Shown here: one piece after another, positions 46,482 to 55,220 of the stretch
How positions within the stretch are numbered: the stretch's first letter is position 1
Layout of the letters: each line of letters starts with the position of its first letter
Assembly: GCF_002209535.1 (NCBI RefSeq)
Contig: NZ_NJIG01000002.1
Coordinates: 248,001-312,000 of the forward strand
DNA length: 64,000 nucleotides
Direction: 5' to 3'
Origin: Achromobacter marplatensis
Lineage (GTDB): Bacteria > Pseudomonadota > Gammaproteobacteria > Burkholderiales > Burkholderiaceae_B
Program-made: the position numbers and the translations under genes
The notes under the pieces: model-generated
Told to the model about the DNA's origin: nothing
The model's input: only the letters and a program-made list of their open reading frames with translations
The model's database searches: none

Positions 46482-46505
46482 ATAACCGAGTAATAGATCG
46501 GTTAT
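46482..46505. promoter_or_regulatory. Second inverted repeat between DUF4148 and M16 genes
   Basis: ATAACCGA-GTAATAGA-TCGGTTAT, eight-base arms with an eight-base centre. It may be an operator; no flanking promoter is fixed. Confidence 0.4.
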
Positions 46506-46583
46506 GCAGAAATCTCCCCGCCCATGGCATGGTTTTGTGGATACGAAGGTCAGAACACCAGGGGGGCTGGCATTTCATCATGC

Positions 46584-46612
46584 AAAAAAAAGCCCCTGCC
46601 AAGGCAGGGGCC
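46584..46612 (-). terminator. Terminator of M16 peptidase gene
   Basis: On the minus strand GGCCCCTGCC-TT-GGCAGGGGC is followed by eight T. Confidence 0.88.
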
Positions 46613-46632
46613 GGTATTGCAGAAGCGGGGTG

Positions 46633-49389
46633 TCAGGGGGCGGCTTTCTTCTTGAAGTCGCCGGCGACCGCCGTGCTGAAGCCATCCGGGCGCAGGTACT
46701 TTCGCAGGGCGGCATTGACCGCGTCGGGCGTCAGCGCCGAGATCTTCTTGTCCATCTCGGCCGACCATTCGAACGTGCGGCCACGCTGCAGGTAATCCAG
46801 CCACGTGCTGGCCAGGACGTCGTCTTGCGCGCGGGCCAGGTTGCGGTAGTTCAGCAGGGCGTTGATGCCGTCAGAGATTTCCTTTTCCGAGAAACCTTCC
46901 TTCAAGACGCGGGCCAGTTCCTCGTTGATGGCCTTTTCCAGGCGTTCGCGGTTCTGCGGCGCGTAGATGGCGTACATGGTCCAGCTGGCGCTGGGCTCGA
47001 ACGAGGAGACCGACAGTGAACTGCGGACGTTGTAGGACAGGCCCTCGGTTTCACGCACGCGGTTCCACAGGCGCGAGGTTTCGGAAGCGCCGAACAGGTA
47101 GTTGGCCAGGTACAGCGAGGCGTAATCGGCATCCGTGTCTTGCAGTTTCAGCGGCATGCGCGAGACGTAGAAGGCGTTGGCCTTGTCGGGCGTGTCGATG
47201 TCGAACTGTTTGGCGGGGATGTCGCGGTACGGGTTGCCGACGCGCGTGTAGGCGGGCGCTTTCTTCCAACCAGCCAGACCGGCCTTGATGGCCTTTTCCA
47301 CGGCTTCCGGCTCAAAGTCGCCAACGGCCGAGTATTCGATCTTGCCCGCGCCGTAGAACTTGGCGTGGAACTTGGCGAGCGCCTCGCGGTTCAGGCCGCG
47401 CACGCTGGCAAGCGATTCTTCGAACGTGGGCACATAGCGCAGGTCGTCGGCAGGCCACGGATTGTCTTGACGGGCCAGCGCGCGTCCGGCCAGGGCCGAA
47501 GGCTCGGTCATGGCGTTCTGGATCGAGGTTTCAAGCTGACGCTGGTACTCCTCGAGCTGTTCCTTCGGGAAGTTGGCGTTGCGGACGATATCAAGCGCCA
47601 GGGCGGTCAGTTCAGGCAGGTTCTCGCCCTTGGTCGACATGGCGATCTTGAGGGTGGTGCCGCCGCCGCTGAAACCCAGTTCGGCTTGCAGCTTGTCCAG
47701 GCGGTCCTGGATGTCCTGGCGCGACAGCTTGGCCGTGCCGCGAGTCAGCAGGTCGGCCACGGCGCTGGAATTCACGCGCTGGCCCAGCAGGTCTTTTTCG
47801 TTGCCAAACTGAATCAGCATCTGGGCCTGCACGCGGTTGCCGCGCGTGGCCTTGGGCAGAAGTGCCAGTTGAACCGGGCCATTGGGCAGGTCCAGCTTTT
47901 TGCGCTGGGTCAGCTTGTCGATGTTGGCAGGGGTGGGATCGAAGGCGGACGCGGCCTTGAAGTCCGGATCGCCCTTGTAGTCCTTGAACACGGCGGAGAG
48001 GTCTTCACGCTGCAACTGCGGCGCGCGCAGGGGCTTTTCCGTGGGGATGTAACGGCCTTCGATGCGGTTGCTTTGCACCAGGTAGGTGACGGCGGCTTGC
48101 TGGACGTCGGCCAGCGAGGCCTTGCGCGCGCGGTCGCGCTGCAGGAAGAACAGGCGCCAGTCGCCCGCGGCGATGGCTTCGGACAGCGCCACGCCGACTT
48201 GTTCGGGATCGCTATAGGTCTGTTCCCATGCGGTCAGCCATTTGCTGCGCGCGCGGTCCAGTTCCTGTTGCGTGAAGGGCTTCTTGCCCAGCGTTTCCAG
48301 CGTGCTGGTCAGGGCCTGCACGGCGGTGTCCAGATTCTTGCCGGGGGGCAGTTGCGCGCCGAACATCGCCAGGCCCGGGTCGCGGTTTTCCATGGTGAAA
48401 CCGAACACGCCCGAGGCCAGCTTGGTGGCGACGAGCGCATGGTACAGGCGGCCCGACGGCGTGTCGGACAGGATGACGGTGGCCAGGTCCAGCGGCACGA
48501 AATCGGGGCTGCCGGCGGCAGGGATGTGGTACATCGCAGCGACCAGCGGGGTGCCACCGGTGCGGCGCAGCGTGACCGAGCGTTCGCCGTCCTGCACGGG
48601 TTCCACGGTGTATTCGGGCGGCAGCTTGCGGTCCGGCTTGGGCAGCTTGCCCAGCGTTTCCTCGATGTCCGCCAACGTGGCCTGCGGGTCGAACTTGCCG
48701 GCCACGATCAGCACGGCGTTATCCGGCTGGTAGTACTCGTGATAGAAAGCGCGCAGTTGTCCGATGTCCACGTTTTCCACGTCGGACCGGGCGCCGATGG
48801 TGTTCTTGCCATAGCTGTGCCACTGGAAGGCTGCGGCCTGCATCTTCTGCATCAGGATGCGGGAGGGGCTGTTTTCCCCGCTTTCCATTTCGTTGCGGAC
48901 CACGGTCATTTCCGAATCCAGGTCTTCCTTGGCGATCAGGGAATTAACCATGGCGTCGGCTTGCCAACCCAGGTACCACTTGAGGGTCTCGGGGTTGGCG
49001 GCGAAGCTGGCGAAATAGTTGGTGCGGTCGCTGGAGGTCGAGCCGTTGGCCTGCAGGCCGCGGCGCGAAAACTCGCCCATGGCGTTGCGGGTGGTGGACG
49101 TGCCCTTGAACAGCATGTGTTCAAGCAGGTGCGCCATGCCGGTCTGGCCGTAGTTCTCGTTGCGCGAGCCGACCAGATAGGTCATGTTGACCGTGGTCGA
49201 GGGCTTGGATTCGTCGGGGACCAGCAGCACTCTCAGGCCATTGGCCAGGCGGTATTCGGTGATGCCTTCAATCGAGGCGGCCTCCGAGACGCCGGCCGGA
49301 AGGCTGGCGGCGCCGGCCTGGAAGGCCAGAAAGGAGGAAAACAGCAGCACACCCAGCGGGCGCGGCAGCTTCGATAGGGACAGGCGCAT
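46633..49389 (-). CDS. Periplasmic M16-family zinc metalloprotease (two-module, pitrilysin-like)
   Basis: A 918-residue secreted protease. Signal peptide MRLSLSKLPRPLGVLLFSSFLAFQAGA. The catalytic module has the inverted zinc motif HLLEH in TGMAHLLEHMLFKGT, and the downstream glutamate in EMTVVRNEMESGENSP. A second, inactive M16 module fills the C-terminal half (ELGFSGGGTTLKIAMSTKGENLPELTALALDIVRNANFP), as in pitrilysin-type enzymes with both halves in one chain. ATG 49389 follows AAGGA; a start seven codons upstream is possible. Divergent from a GNAT gene. The substrate is unknown. Confidence 0.92.
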   Translation of the reverse strand: MRLSLSKLPRPLGVLLFSSFLAFQAGAASLPAGVSEAASIEGITEYRLANGLRVLLVPDESKPSTTVNMTYLVGSRNENYGQTGMAHLLEHMLFKGTSTTRNAMGEFSRRGLQANGSTSSDRTNYFASFAANPETLKWYLGWQADAMVNSLIAKEDLDSEMTVVRNEMESGENSPSRILMQKMQAAAFQWHSYGKNTIGARSDVENVDIGQLRAFYHEYYQPDNAVLIVAGKFDPQATLADIEETLGKLPKPDRKLPPEYTVEPVQDGERSVTLRRTGGTPLVAAMYHIPAAGSPDFVPLDLATVILSDTPSGRLYHALVATKLASGVFGFTMENRDPGLAMFGAQLPPGKNLDTAVQALTSTLETLGKKPFTQQELDRARSKWLTAWEQTYSDPEQVGVALSEAIAAGDWRLFFLQRDRARKASLADVQQAAVTYLVQSNRIEGRYIPTEKPLRAPQLQREDLSAVFKDYKGDPDFKAASAFDPTPANIDKLTQRKKLDLPNGPVQLALLPKATRGNRVQAQMLIQFGNEKDLLGQRVNSSAVADLLTRGTAKLSRQDIQDRLDKLQAELGFSGGGTTLKIAMSTKGENLPELTALALDIVRNANFPKEQLEEYQRQLETSIQNAMTEPSALAGRALARQDNPWPADDLRYVPTFEESLASVRGLNREALAKFHAKFYGAGKIEYSAVGDFEPEAVEKAIKAGLAGWKKAPAYTRVGNPYRDIPAKQFDIDTPDKANAFYVSRMPLKLQDTDADYASLYLANYLFGASETSRLWNRVRETEGLSYNVRSSLSVSSFEPSASWTMYAIYAPQNRERLEKAINEELARVLKEGFSEKEISDGINALLNYRNLARAQDDVLASTWLDYLQRGRTFEWSAEMDKKISALTPDAVNAALRKYLRPDGFSTAVAGDFKKKAAP

Positions 49390-49496
49390 GGCAGACAATT
49401 CCTTTGGCATGGCAGAATCCGTTGGAGTGTATACGTTGGCAATGGTTCAAGGGCCGATCCCGGCAGCGCTCCCCGCCAACCGCAAGGAAATCCGAC

Positions 49497-50096
49497 ATGT
49501 CTTTATCGCTGGAAGTTGAAACGCCACGCCTGGTGCTGCGGCAGTGGCGCGCTGACGACCGCAAGCCGTTCGCCGAGATGAATGCGGACCCGCGCGTGAC
49601 GGAGTTCCTGCTGCCGCTGTCCGCGCCGGAAAGCGACGCCCTGGCCGGCCGTCTGGCAGCGGGCATAGACGAGCACGGCTGGGGCTTCTGGGCGGTCGAG
49701 GCGCCCGGCGTGGCGCCTTTCGTGGGATTTGTGGGCATCAAGCCGATGCCGCCGGTGTTGCCATTTGCGCCGGGCGTGGAAGTCGGCTGGCGCCTGGCCC
49801 AGCCGTTCTGGGGGCGCGGCTACGCCAGCGAGGCCGCCCTGGCCGCGCTGCGCGTGGGGTTCGAGCAGGTGGGACTGGGCGAGATCGTGGCGTTCACGGC
49901 GGTGGGCAACCAGCGCTCACGCGCGGTGATGGCTCGCCTGGGCATGCAGGAGGACGCCGATCCGTTCGATCATCCCGCCGTTCCCGAAGGCCATCCGCTG
50001 CGTCGCCATGTGCTGTACCGCATGGGCCAGGCGCAATGGCGCCAGCAGGAAAAGGGTGACGCAGAGTCAGGCGGGCCGCCGGTTGCGGCCGCATAA
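49497..50096 (+). CDS. GNAT acetyltransferase (RimJ/RimL-like)
   Basis: A 199-residue N-acetyltransferase. It opens ETPRLVLRQWRADDRKPFAEMNADPRVTEFL, the RimJ/RimL pattern. The acetyl-CoA loop is WGRGYASEAALAALRVGF (Q/R-x-x-G-x-G/A type) and is followed by FTAVGNQRSRAVMARLGM. The C-terminus has an extra 20 residues. AAGGAAA precedes the ATG. The acceptor, protein or small molecule, is not known. Confidence 0.9.
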   Translation: MSLSLEVETPRLVLRQWRADDRKPFAEMNADPRVTEFLLPLSAPESDALAGRLAAGIDEHGWGFWAVEAPGVAPFVGFVGIKPMPPVLPFAPGVEVGWRLAQPFWGRGYASEAALAALRVGFEQVGLGEIVAFTAVGNQRSRAVMARLGMQEDADPFDHPAVPEGHPLRRHVLYRMGQAQWRQQEKGDAESGGPPVAAA

Positions 50097-50345
50097 GGGC
50101 CGGAAAGCCGCGACGCCATAGGGTGCTGCAATGCAACATCCTTAGCGCACAAGGCAAATTTGAGGTCGGTCCGCGTGCGGGTGTAAGCTTTGAAGAACGT
50201 AGTAGCTGTTGCCGACGGGATGCGCGACAGCCGTCTACCGGCTTCCCGTCCAACGCCAGACGCCGCCGCAAGCGCGGCGCCGGTGCTTGTCGTTCGCGCC
50301 TTCGCTGCCGGCATCCTGCCGGCGCATTTTTCGGAGGAACGACCC
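50097..50345 (+). promoter_or_regulatory. Intergenic region upstream of a 125-aa protein
   Basis: About 250 bases with no credible gene. It ends in TCGGAGGAACG before the next start. No clear promoter or inverted repeat was recognised. Confidence 0.3.
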
Positions 50346-50723
50346 ATGCTGACCGAGATCGTCACGCGTGCCTTGTCCCAATTGACCGGTAGCGCCCTGA
50401 GCGGCGACGGGATCAAAGGGCAATTCCAGTACGCCTATGCCAGTGATGACGGCCAATTCGTGGCCATATTGACGCATGACATGACCACCTATGTCGTGGA
50501 CCTGAGCACTCAACGGTATTTCGCGGAGTGCGGTGGTTCGCCCCGCGGGTTTGCCGGACATGTGCTGGAAATGGAAGGCGCCGCAGCGCGCAGTCATCCC
50601 TGGCCGGCTGCCAATGACCTGTTCGACCTGGACATGGACGCCGATGAGCTTTCCTGGCGGCAGTGTCCTGGCCTGCGCCAGGCAGCCGCCGCCCACCGAT
50701 CTGTGGAGAGCCGCGCCGCCTGA
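50346..50723 (+). CDS. Uncharacterised 125-residue protein
   Basis: Soluble protein opening MLTEIVTRALSQLTGSALSGDGIKGQFQYAYASDDGQFVAILTHDMTTYVVDLSTQRYFAECGGSP. This looks like a small beta-rich domain. The C-terminal half is acidic, then Ala/Arg-rich. No family recognised and no signal peptide. GGAGGAACGACCC upstream and a terminator downstream support a real single gene. A 52-codon upstream extension is possible but lacks a good start. Confidence 0.6.
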   Translation: MLTEIVTRALSQLTGSALSGDGIKGQFQYAYASDDGQFVAILTHDMTTYVVDLSTQRYFAECGGSPRGFAGHVLEMEGAAARSHPWPAANDLFDLDMDADELSWRQCPGLRQAAAAHRSVESRAA

Positions 50724-50752
50724 GAGTGGCCAGAAGCGGCAGCAACGCACTG

Positions 50753-50778
50753 AACCGGCGGATTCGCCGGTTTTTTTT
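50753..50778 (+). terminator. Terminator
   Basis: AACCGGCG-GATT-CGCCGG followed by eight T. Confidence 0.88.
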
Positions 50779-50813
50779 CGGGCGGACGCGTGTCGTGGCG
50801 CAGGCGCGCCCGG

Positions 50814-50819
50814 TACAAT
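50814..50819 (+). promoter_or_regulatory. TACAAT -10 box placing transcription start at the ATG
   Basis: TACAAT ends seven bases before the A of the next start codon, with no ribosome-binding site between. It predicts a leaderless mRNA. Confidence 0.45.
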
Positions 50820-50825
50820 TTTTCA

Positions 50826-51383
50826 ATGACCTCGCCCGCTGAAACCTTCGCGCCCGATGGCGCCATCCTTGTCGACTGCACGCATGAACGCCATGCGGAC
50901 CAGATACTGGCCATCTTCAACGACGCCATCGTCAACTCTACGGCGCTCTACGACTACAAGCCGCGGCCGCGCGAGGCGATGCAGGGCTGGTTCCAGGCCA
51001 AGCAGCAAGGCGGCTTTCCCGTGGTGGGGTTCGAGAACGCGGCGGGCGAGTTGATGGCGTTTGCCAGCTACGGCACGTTTCGCGCGTGGCCCGCATTCAA
51101 ATATTCGGTGGAGCATTCGGTCTACGTCGACGGGCGGTTCCGCGGCATGGGCCTGGGCGAGGCCATGATGCGCGTGCTGATCGAGCGCGCGCGCGTCAAT
51201 CAGGTGCACGTGCTGGTTGGCGGCATCGACGCGTCGAACGATGGCAGCATCAGGCTGCACGAGAAGTTGGGCTTCAAGCATGCCGGCACGATCAAGGAAG
51301 CCGGATTCAAGTTCGGCCGCTGGCTGGATCTGGCGTTCTATCAGCTGACGCTGGATACGCCTGAGCAGCCGGTGGATGGCTGA
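50826..51383 (+). CDS. GNAT acetyltransferase (phosphinothricin acetyltransferase-like)
   Basis: A 185-residue acetyltransferase of the PAT/Bar-like group. ADQILAIFNDAIVNSTALYDYKPRP is the family opening. VEHSVYVDGRFRGMGLGEAMMRVLIERAR holds the acetyl-CoA loop, and HVLVGGIDASNDGSIRLHEKLGFKHAGTIKEAGFKFGRWLDLAFYQ closes the fold. Relatives acetylate phosphinothricin or methionine sulfone/sulfoximine; the true substrate is not shown. Probably leaderless (see the -10 box at 50814). Confidence 0.9.
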   Translation: MTSPAETFAPDGAILVDCTHERHADQILAIFNDAIVNSTALYDYKPRPREAMQGWFQAKQQGGFPVVGFENAAGELMAFASYGTFRAWPAFKYSVEHSVYVDGRFRGMGLGEAMMRVLIERARVNQVHVLVGGIDASNDGSIRLHEKLGFKHAGTIKEAGFKFGRWLDLAFYQLTLDTPEQPVDG

Positions 51384-51455
51384 CGGCTGCACGATGGGTT
51401 GCGCGCGTTGAAGCCTCGCGGTCTTTGCGGAGCTTCTGCTCGCGCTTCACCCATC

Positions 51456-52628
51456 CTACTTGGATAGCACCCGCATAGCCTGTTCCAGGCCGGCGACGGT
51501 AACCGGGTACATGCGGTCCTGCATGATGTCGCGCATCAGCGCGATGGACTGGCGGTACTGCCACGACGCGGTGGGTTCGGGATTCAACCAGACCGATTTG
51601 GGCCACGCATCGAGCAAGCGCCGCATCCACTCGGCGCCGGGTTCCTTGTTGTAATGCTCGACCGAGCCGCCGGGCTGCAGGATTTCGTAGGGGCTCATGG
51701 TGGCGTCGCCGACGATGATCAGCCGCCAGTCCGGGTTGTACTTGCGCAGTACGTCCCAGGTGTCGAAGCGTTCGTTCTGGCGCCGGCGGTTGCTTTGCCA
51801 CAGGCTTTCGTAGGGGCAGTTATGGAAGTAATAGACTTCCAGGTTGCGGAATTCGCTGCGGGCCGCTGAAAACAGCTCTTCGACGCGCCCGATGTGGTCG
51901 TCCATGCTGCCGCCCACGTCCAGCAGCATCAGCACCTTCACGGTATTGTGGCGTTCAGGGACCATCCGCAAGTCCAGGTGGCCGGCGTTGCGCGCGGTGC
52001 TGGCGATGGTGTCGTCCAGGTCCAGTTCCAGCTCGGCGCCTTGGCGCGCAAAGCGCCGCAGCCGGCGCAGCGCCACCTTGAAGTTGCGCGTGCCGAGTTC
52101 GACCTGATCGTCGTAGTCCTTGAACTGGCGCATGTCCCAGACCTTGACCGCCGTGCGGTTGCCGGCCGATGCGCCGCCCACGCGTATGCCTTCCGGGTGG
52201 TAGCCGCCGTTGCCGAACGGCGAGGTGCCGCCGGTGCCGATCCATTTGCTGCCGCCCGCGTGGCGTTCCTTCTGCTCTTCCATGCGTTCCTTGAAGAGCT
52301 CCATCAGCTTGTCCCAGCCGTGCTTTTCGATCGCGGCCTTGTCTTCGGGCGACAGGCTTTTCTCGAACTGCTTGATCAGCCAGTCCAGCGGAATTTCCTT
52401 GCCTGCCGGCAAGGCGGCTTCGATGCCCTTGTAATAGGCGCCGAAGGCCTTGTCGAAACGGTCGTAGAGCGACTCGTCCTTGACCAGCGTGGCGCGCGCC
52501 AGGAAGTAGAACTCGTCCAGCGTGGGCGCCATCAGGTCCTGGCGCAGCGCGTCCACCAGGGTCAGGTATTCCTGGACAGAGACGGGCAGCTTGTGCGCCC
52601 GGAGGTGATAGAAGAAGTCGATCAGCAT
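51456..52628 (-). CDS. VWA-domain protein (CoxE-like), MoxR partner
   Basis: A 390-residue cytosolic protein. The N-terminal helical part (FFYHLRAHKLPVSVQEYLTLVDALRQDL) is typical of CoxE-like proteins. The VWA domain from about residue 225 has a MIDAS-like motif LLDVGGSMDDH (D-x-G-x-S). It lies 25 bases downstream of a MoxR-type AAA+ gene on the same strand. Such pairs act as metal- or cofactor-insertion chaperones. The target here is unknown. Confidence 0.9.
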   Translation of the reverse strand: MLIDFFYHLRAHKLPVSVQEYLTLVDALRQDLMAPTLDEFYFLARATLVKDESLYDRFDKAFGAYYKGIEAALPAGKEIPLDWLIKQFEKSLSPEDKAAIEKHGWDKLMELFKERMEEQKERHAGGSKWIGTGGTSPFGNGGYHPEGIRVGGASAGNRTAVKVWDMRQFKDYDDQVELGTRNFKVALRRLRRFARQGAELELDLDDTIASTARNAGHLDLRMVPERHNTVKVLMLLDVGGSMDDHIGRVEELFSAARSEFRNLEVYYFHNCPYESLWQSNRRRQNERFDTWDVLRKYNPDWRLIIVGDATMSPYEILQPGGSVEHYNKEPGAEWMRRLLDAWPKSVWLNPEPTASWQYRQSIALMRDIMQDRMYPVTVAGLEQAMRVLSK

Positions 52629-52653
52629 GTGCGGGCCGCCGGTAGCTGCAGGA

Positions 52654-53535
52654 TCAACGGCGCTGACCGCCGCGCGTCATGGCCGCGAGGCGCTCCAGCA
52701 GGTGCACGTCTTGTTCGTTCTTCAGCAGTGCGCCGGCCATCATCGGCACTGCGGTGGCGGTGTGCGCGTCGATCTCGGCGGCCGTGGCGTCTTCGGCCAG
52801 CAGCAGGCGCAGCCAATCCAGCAGTTCGGACGTGGACGGTTTTTTCTTCAGGCCCGGTGCGTCGCGCAGCGTGAAGAACGTGTCCAGTGCGGCTCGTAGC
52901 ACGTCCTGCTTCAGGTGCGGATAGTGCACGGCCACGATGTCGCGCATGGTCTCGCGATCAGGGAAGCGGATGTAGTGGAAGAAGCAGCGGCGCAGGAACG
53001 CGTCGGGCAGGTCCTTCTCGTTGTTGGAGGTAATGATGACCAGCGGGCGGTGCCGCGCCGCGATGGTCTCGCGCGTTTCGTACACGTGGAATTCCATGCG
53101 GTCCAGCTCGCGCAGCAGGTCGTTGGGGAATTCGATATCGGCCTTGTCGATTTCGTCGATCAGGAGCACCACCGGCTCGTCCGCCTGGAAGGCTTGCCAC
53201 AACGTGCCTTGCACGATGTAGTTGCGGATGTCGCGGACTTTCTCGTCGCCCAGTTGCGAGTCGCGCAGGCGCGACACCGCGTCGTATTCGTACAGGCCCT
53301 GGTGCGCCTTGGTCGTGGACTTGATGTGCCATTGCAGCAGGGGGCGGCCCAGCGCGCGCGCCACTTCTTCGGCCAACATGGTCTTGCCCGTGCCGGGCTC
53401 GCCCTTGATCAGCAGCGGCCGCTGCAAGGTCAGGGCGGCGTTCACAGCCAGTTTCAGGTCGTCGGTGGCGACGTAGCTGTCGGTTCCGTTGAAGCGGGCA
53501 GGCGAGGTGGAGGGGGCGGACTGGGCTGCGGACAT
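52654..53535 (-). CDS. MoxR-family AAA+ ATPase
   Basis: A 293-residue ATPase. Walker A GEPGTGKTMLAEEVA is near residues 45–59, Walker B VVLLIDEIDKAD near 125, sensor 1 ITSNNEKDLPDAFLRRCFFHYI. It forms a two-gene unit with the VWA protein. It is divergent from the cytochrome c genes across about 180 bases. The family remodels or matures partner enzymes. Confidence 0.94.
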   Translation of the reverse strand: MSAAQSAPSTSPARFNGTDSYVATDDLKLAVNAALTLQRPLLIKGEPGTGKTMLAEEVARALGRPLLQWHIKSTTKAHQGLYEYDAVSRLRDSQLGDEKVRDIRNYIVQGTLWQAFQADEPVVLLIDEIDKADIEFPNDLLRELDRMEFHVYETRETIAARHRPLVIITSNNEKDLPDAFLRRCFFHYIRFPDRETMRDIVAVHYPHLKQDVLRAALDTFFTLRDAPGLKKKPSTSELLDWLRLLLAEDATAAEIDAHTATAVPMMAGALLKNEQDVHLLERLAAMTRGGQRR

Positions 53536-53713
53536 TGTCTGATGGCTTCCGAGGATTGACGGGGATCAATACCATCGTAAGGTATTAATCCTGAGCAATT
53601 ATCGTACAATCAGGCGGTTTTGCAGTTGGGTTCGACCCGCAACGTGTTTGCAGGGGGCCTTTTCGTGTGATGCAGGCCCTAGTCCTTAAGCCATACCAAG
53701 AAGAGCCATTCCA

Positions 53714-54067
53714 ATGAAGTTGCGAACCTCTCTGAAGTGCACGGTTTCCGTGTTGGCCGCGATGGCATCCTGTGCGATCGCCGGCCAGGCTGTTGCTGCT
53801 GACGCAGCGCCTGTCGGCAACATCCAAAACGCCCGAGACAAAGTCTCCATGTGCATCGGTTGCCACGGCATCGAAGGCTACAAGGCGACGTTTCCCGAGC
53901 TCTATCACGTGCCGATGATTGCTGGCCAGAACGCCAAGTACATCGAAACTGCCCTGAACGAGTACAAGAAAGGCGCGCGCAGCCATCCCACGATGGACGC
54001 CATTGCCGGCAGCCTGTCCGACCAGGACATCGCCGATCTGGCCGCGTACTACTCGAATCTCAAATAA
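53714..54067 (+). CDS. Periplasmic cytochrome c (class I, small)
   Basis: A 117-residue c-type cytochrome. The signal peptide ends near GQAVAA. The haem motif is CIGCH in DKVSMCIGCHGIEGYKATFPELYHVPMIAGQ, and the methionine ligand is likely in HPTMDAIAG. It is followed after 11 bases by a second cytochrome gene. Together they resemble a split cytochrome c4, with each domain encoded separately. Confidence 0.92.
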   Translation: MKLRTSLKCTVSVLAAMASCAIAGQAVAADAAPVGNIQNARDKVSMCIGCHGIEGYKATFPELYHVPMIAGQNAKYIETALNEYKKGARSHPTMDAIAGSLSDQDIADLAAYYSNLK

Positions 54068-54078
54068 GGGGCAAACAC

Positions 54079-54441
54079 ATGAACCGCACCATGCTTGCCC
54101 TTGCGGGCGCGACCTTGGCCTTTGCAGGCACCGCCGCCCAGGCGCAGGATCTGGCGGCCGGCAAGGCCGTCTTCGACAAGTTCAATTGCGCATCGTGCCA
54201 CGGCGCCGATGCCAAGACGGCGGTAGACCCCGCCTACCCGACGCTGGCAGGCCAGCACGCCGATTACCTGGTCCACGCCCTGAAGGCGTACAAGCGCGGC
54301 GCCTCCGGCAGCGCGGCCACGGCCAACGTGCGCAAGAACCCCATCATGGGCGCTTTCGCGACCCAGCTGTCCGACCAGGACATCTCCAACGTCTCTGCCT
54401 GGCTGGCGTCATTGCCCAGCGATCTGGGCGTGCGCAAGTAA
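54079..54441 (+). CDS. Periplasmic cytochrome c (second of pair)
   Basis: A 120-residue class I cytochrome. Signal peptide MNRTMLALAGATLAFAGTAAQA. Haem motif CASCH in KFNCASCHGADAK. The methionine ligand is likely in NPIMGAFATQLSDQDI. PTLAGQHADYLVHALKAYKRGA matches cytochrome c4 domains. Probably transfers electrons to a terminal oxidase together with its neighbour. Confidence 0.92.
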   Translation: MNRTMLALAGATLAFAGTAAQAQDLAAGKAVFDKFNCASCHGADAKTAVDPAYPTLAGQHADYLVHALKAYKRGASGSAATANVRKNPIMGAFATQLSDQDISNVSAWLASLPSDLGVRK

Positions 54442-54462
54442 GCCCTGGCGGCCTGGCGCAAT

Positions 54463-54494
54463 AAAAAACCCTCGGGGATACCCGAGGGTTTTTT
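54463..54494. terminator. Terminator between cytochrome c pair and DUF1841 gene
   Basis: AAAAAACCCTCGGG-GATA-CCCGAGGGTTTTTT, effective in both directions. Confidence 0.9.
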
Positions 54495-54513
54495 CATTGT
54501 GGGCGGCGGGCCT

Positions 54514-54939
54514 TTACAGGCTGGCGCGGCGGCGGATCAGGTCGATGTAGGTGTCGCTGTCCATGGGCGTGCCCAGTCGCTGCGCTTCCCAGACGACCTG
54601 GCCCAGGCATTCCATGATCTCGTGCGCCGCCTGGTGCGCATCCGAGCGCGCCGTCAGTTGCTGGTAAGCACGGCGGATGCCGGGCGGATGGTCGATGGAC
54701 AACTGCTCTGCAATCGCCAAGTGCATGGACAGGTGCAGGAAGGGGTTGGTGCGCCCCTTTTCCACCGCATATTCCATGGTCATGGCATCGGGGCTTTCCA
54801 GGTCGCCGTGGTATTCGGGATGCTCGATGATCCAGTCCAGCGCCATGGCCTCGAGCGGGGTCAGCACCTCGTTGGCGCGGTGCTTGCGCCAGGTGTCGAT
54901 GAAGAATTCGCGGACTTGGTCGCGGGAAGGATTGAACAT
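54514..54939 (-). CDS. DUF1841 family protein
   Basis: A 141-residue soluble protein. The opening [44 protein letters not shown] and the [25 protein letters not shown] block are the DUF1841 pattern. It has several conserved histidines. Function unknown. Convergent with the cytochromes, divergent from icd. Confidence 0.88.
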   Translation of the reverse strand: MFNPSRDQVREFFIDTWRKHRANEVLTPLEAMALDWIIEHPEYHGDLESPDAMTMEYAVEKGRTNPFLHLSMHLAIAEQLSIDHPPGIRRAYQQLTARSDAHQAAHEIMECLGQVVWEAQRLGTPMDSDTYIDLIRRRASL

Positions 54940-55220
54940 CTGCAGGGAAGGGAATGCGGGCTATAGAAACGTTATTTTACCGCCGGGCGGTCCCTGGGGG
55001 GGGAATGCCCCTTCGGAGGGAGCGAAGGCAGGTAGTGGCGAAGCTGGGGCCTTTTTTCAGGCATCCATCTGGGCCGTGGGGTCGGACGGCCACTTTGCGA
55101 TATAGAATTGATCGGTATCCGCCATCCGGTGTGCGGTTCGCGAGGGCGGTTTCCCCGCGGAATCGGACGCTTTCCGATGCGGCGCTTGCAGAAAAACCAC
55201 CCGGAGCAAATGGAGCATTC
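54940..55220 (+). promoter_or_regulatory. Intergenic region upstream of icd
   Basis: 280 bases without a credible gene. A candidate -10 TATAGA (55101–55106) has no good -35. A CGGAGC/TGGAGC ribosome-binding region precedes icd. Confidence 0.3.

Noticed and set aside
47140..49377. 745-codon frame antisense to the M16 protease
   Set aside because: Mirror frame of a recognised gene; no start signal or domain.
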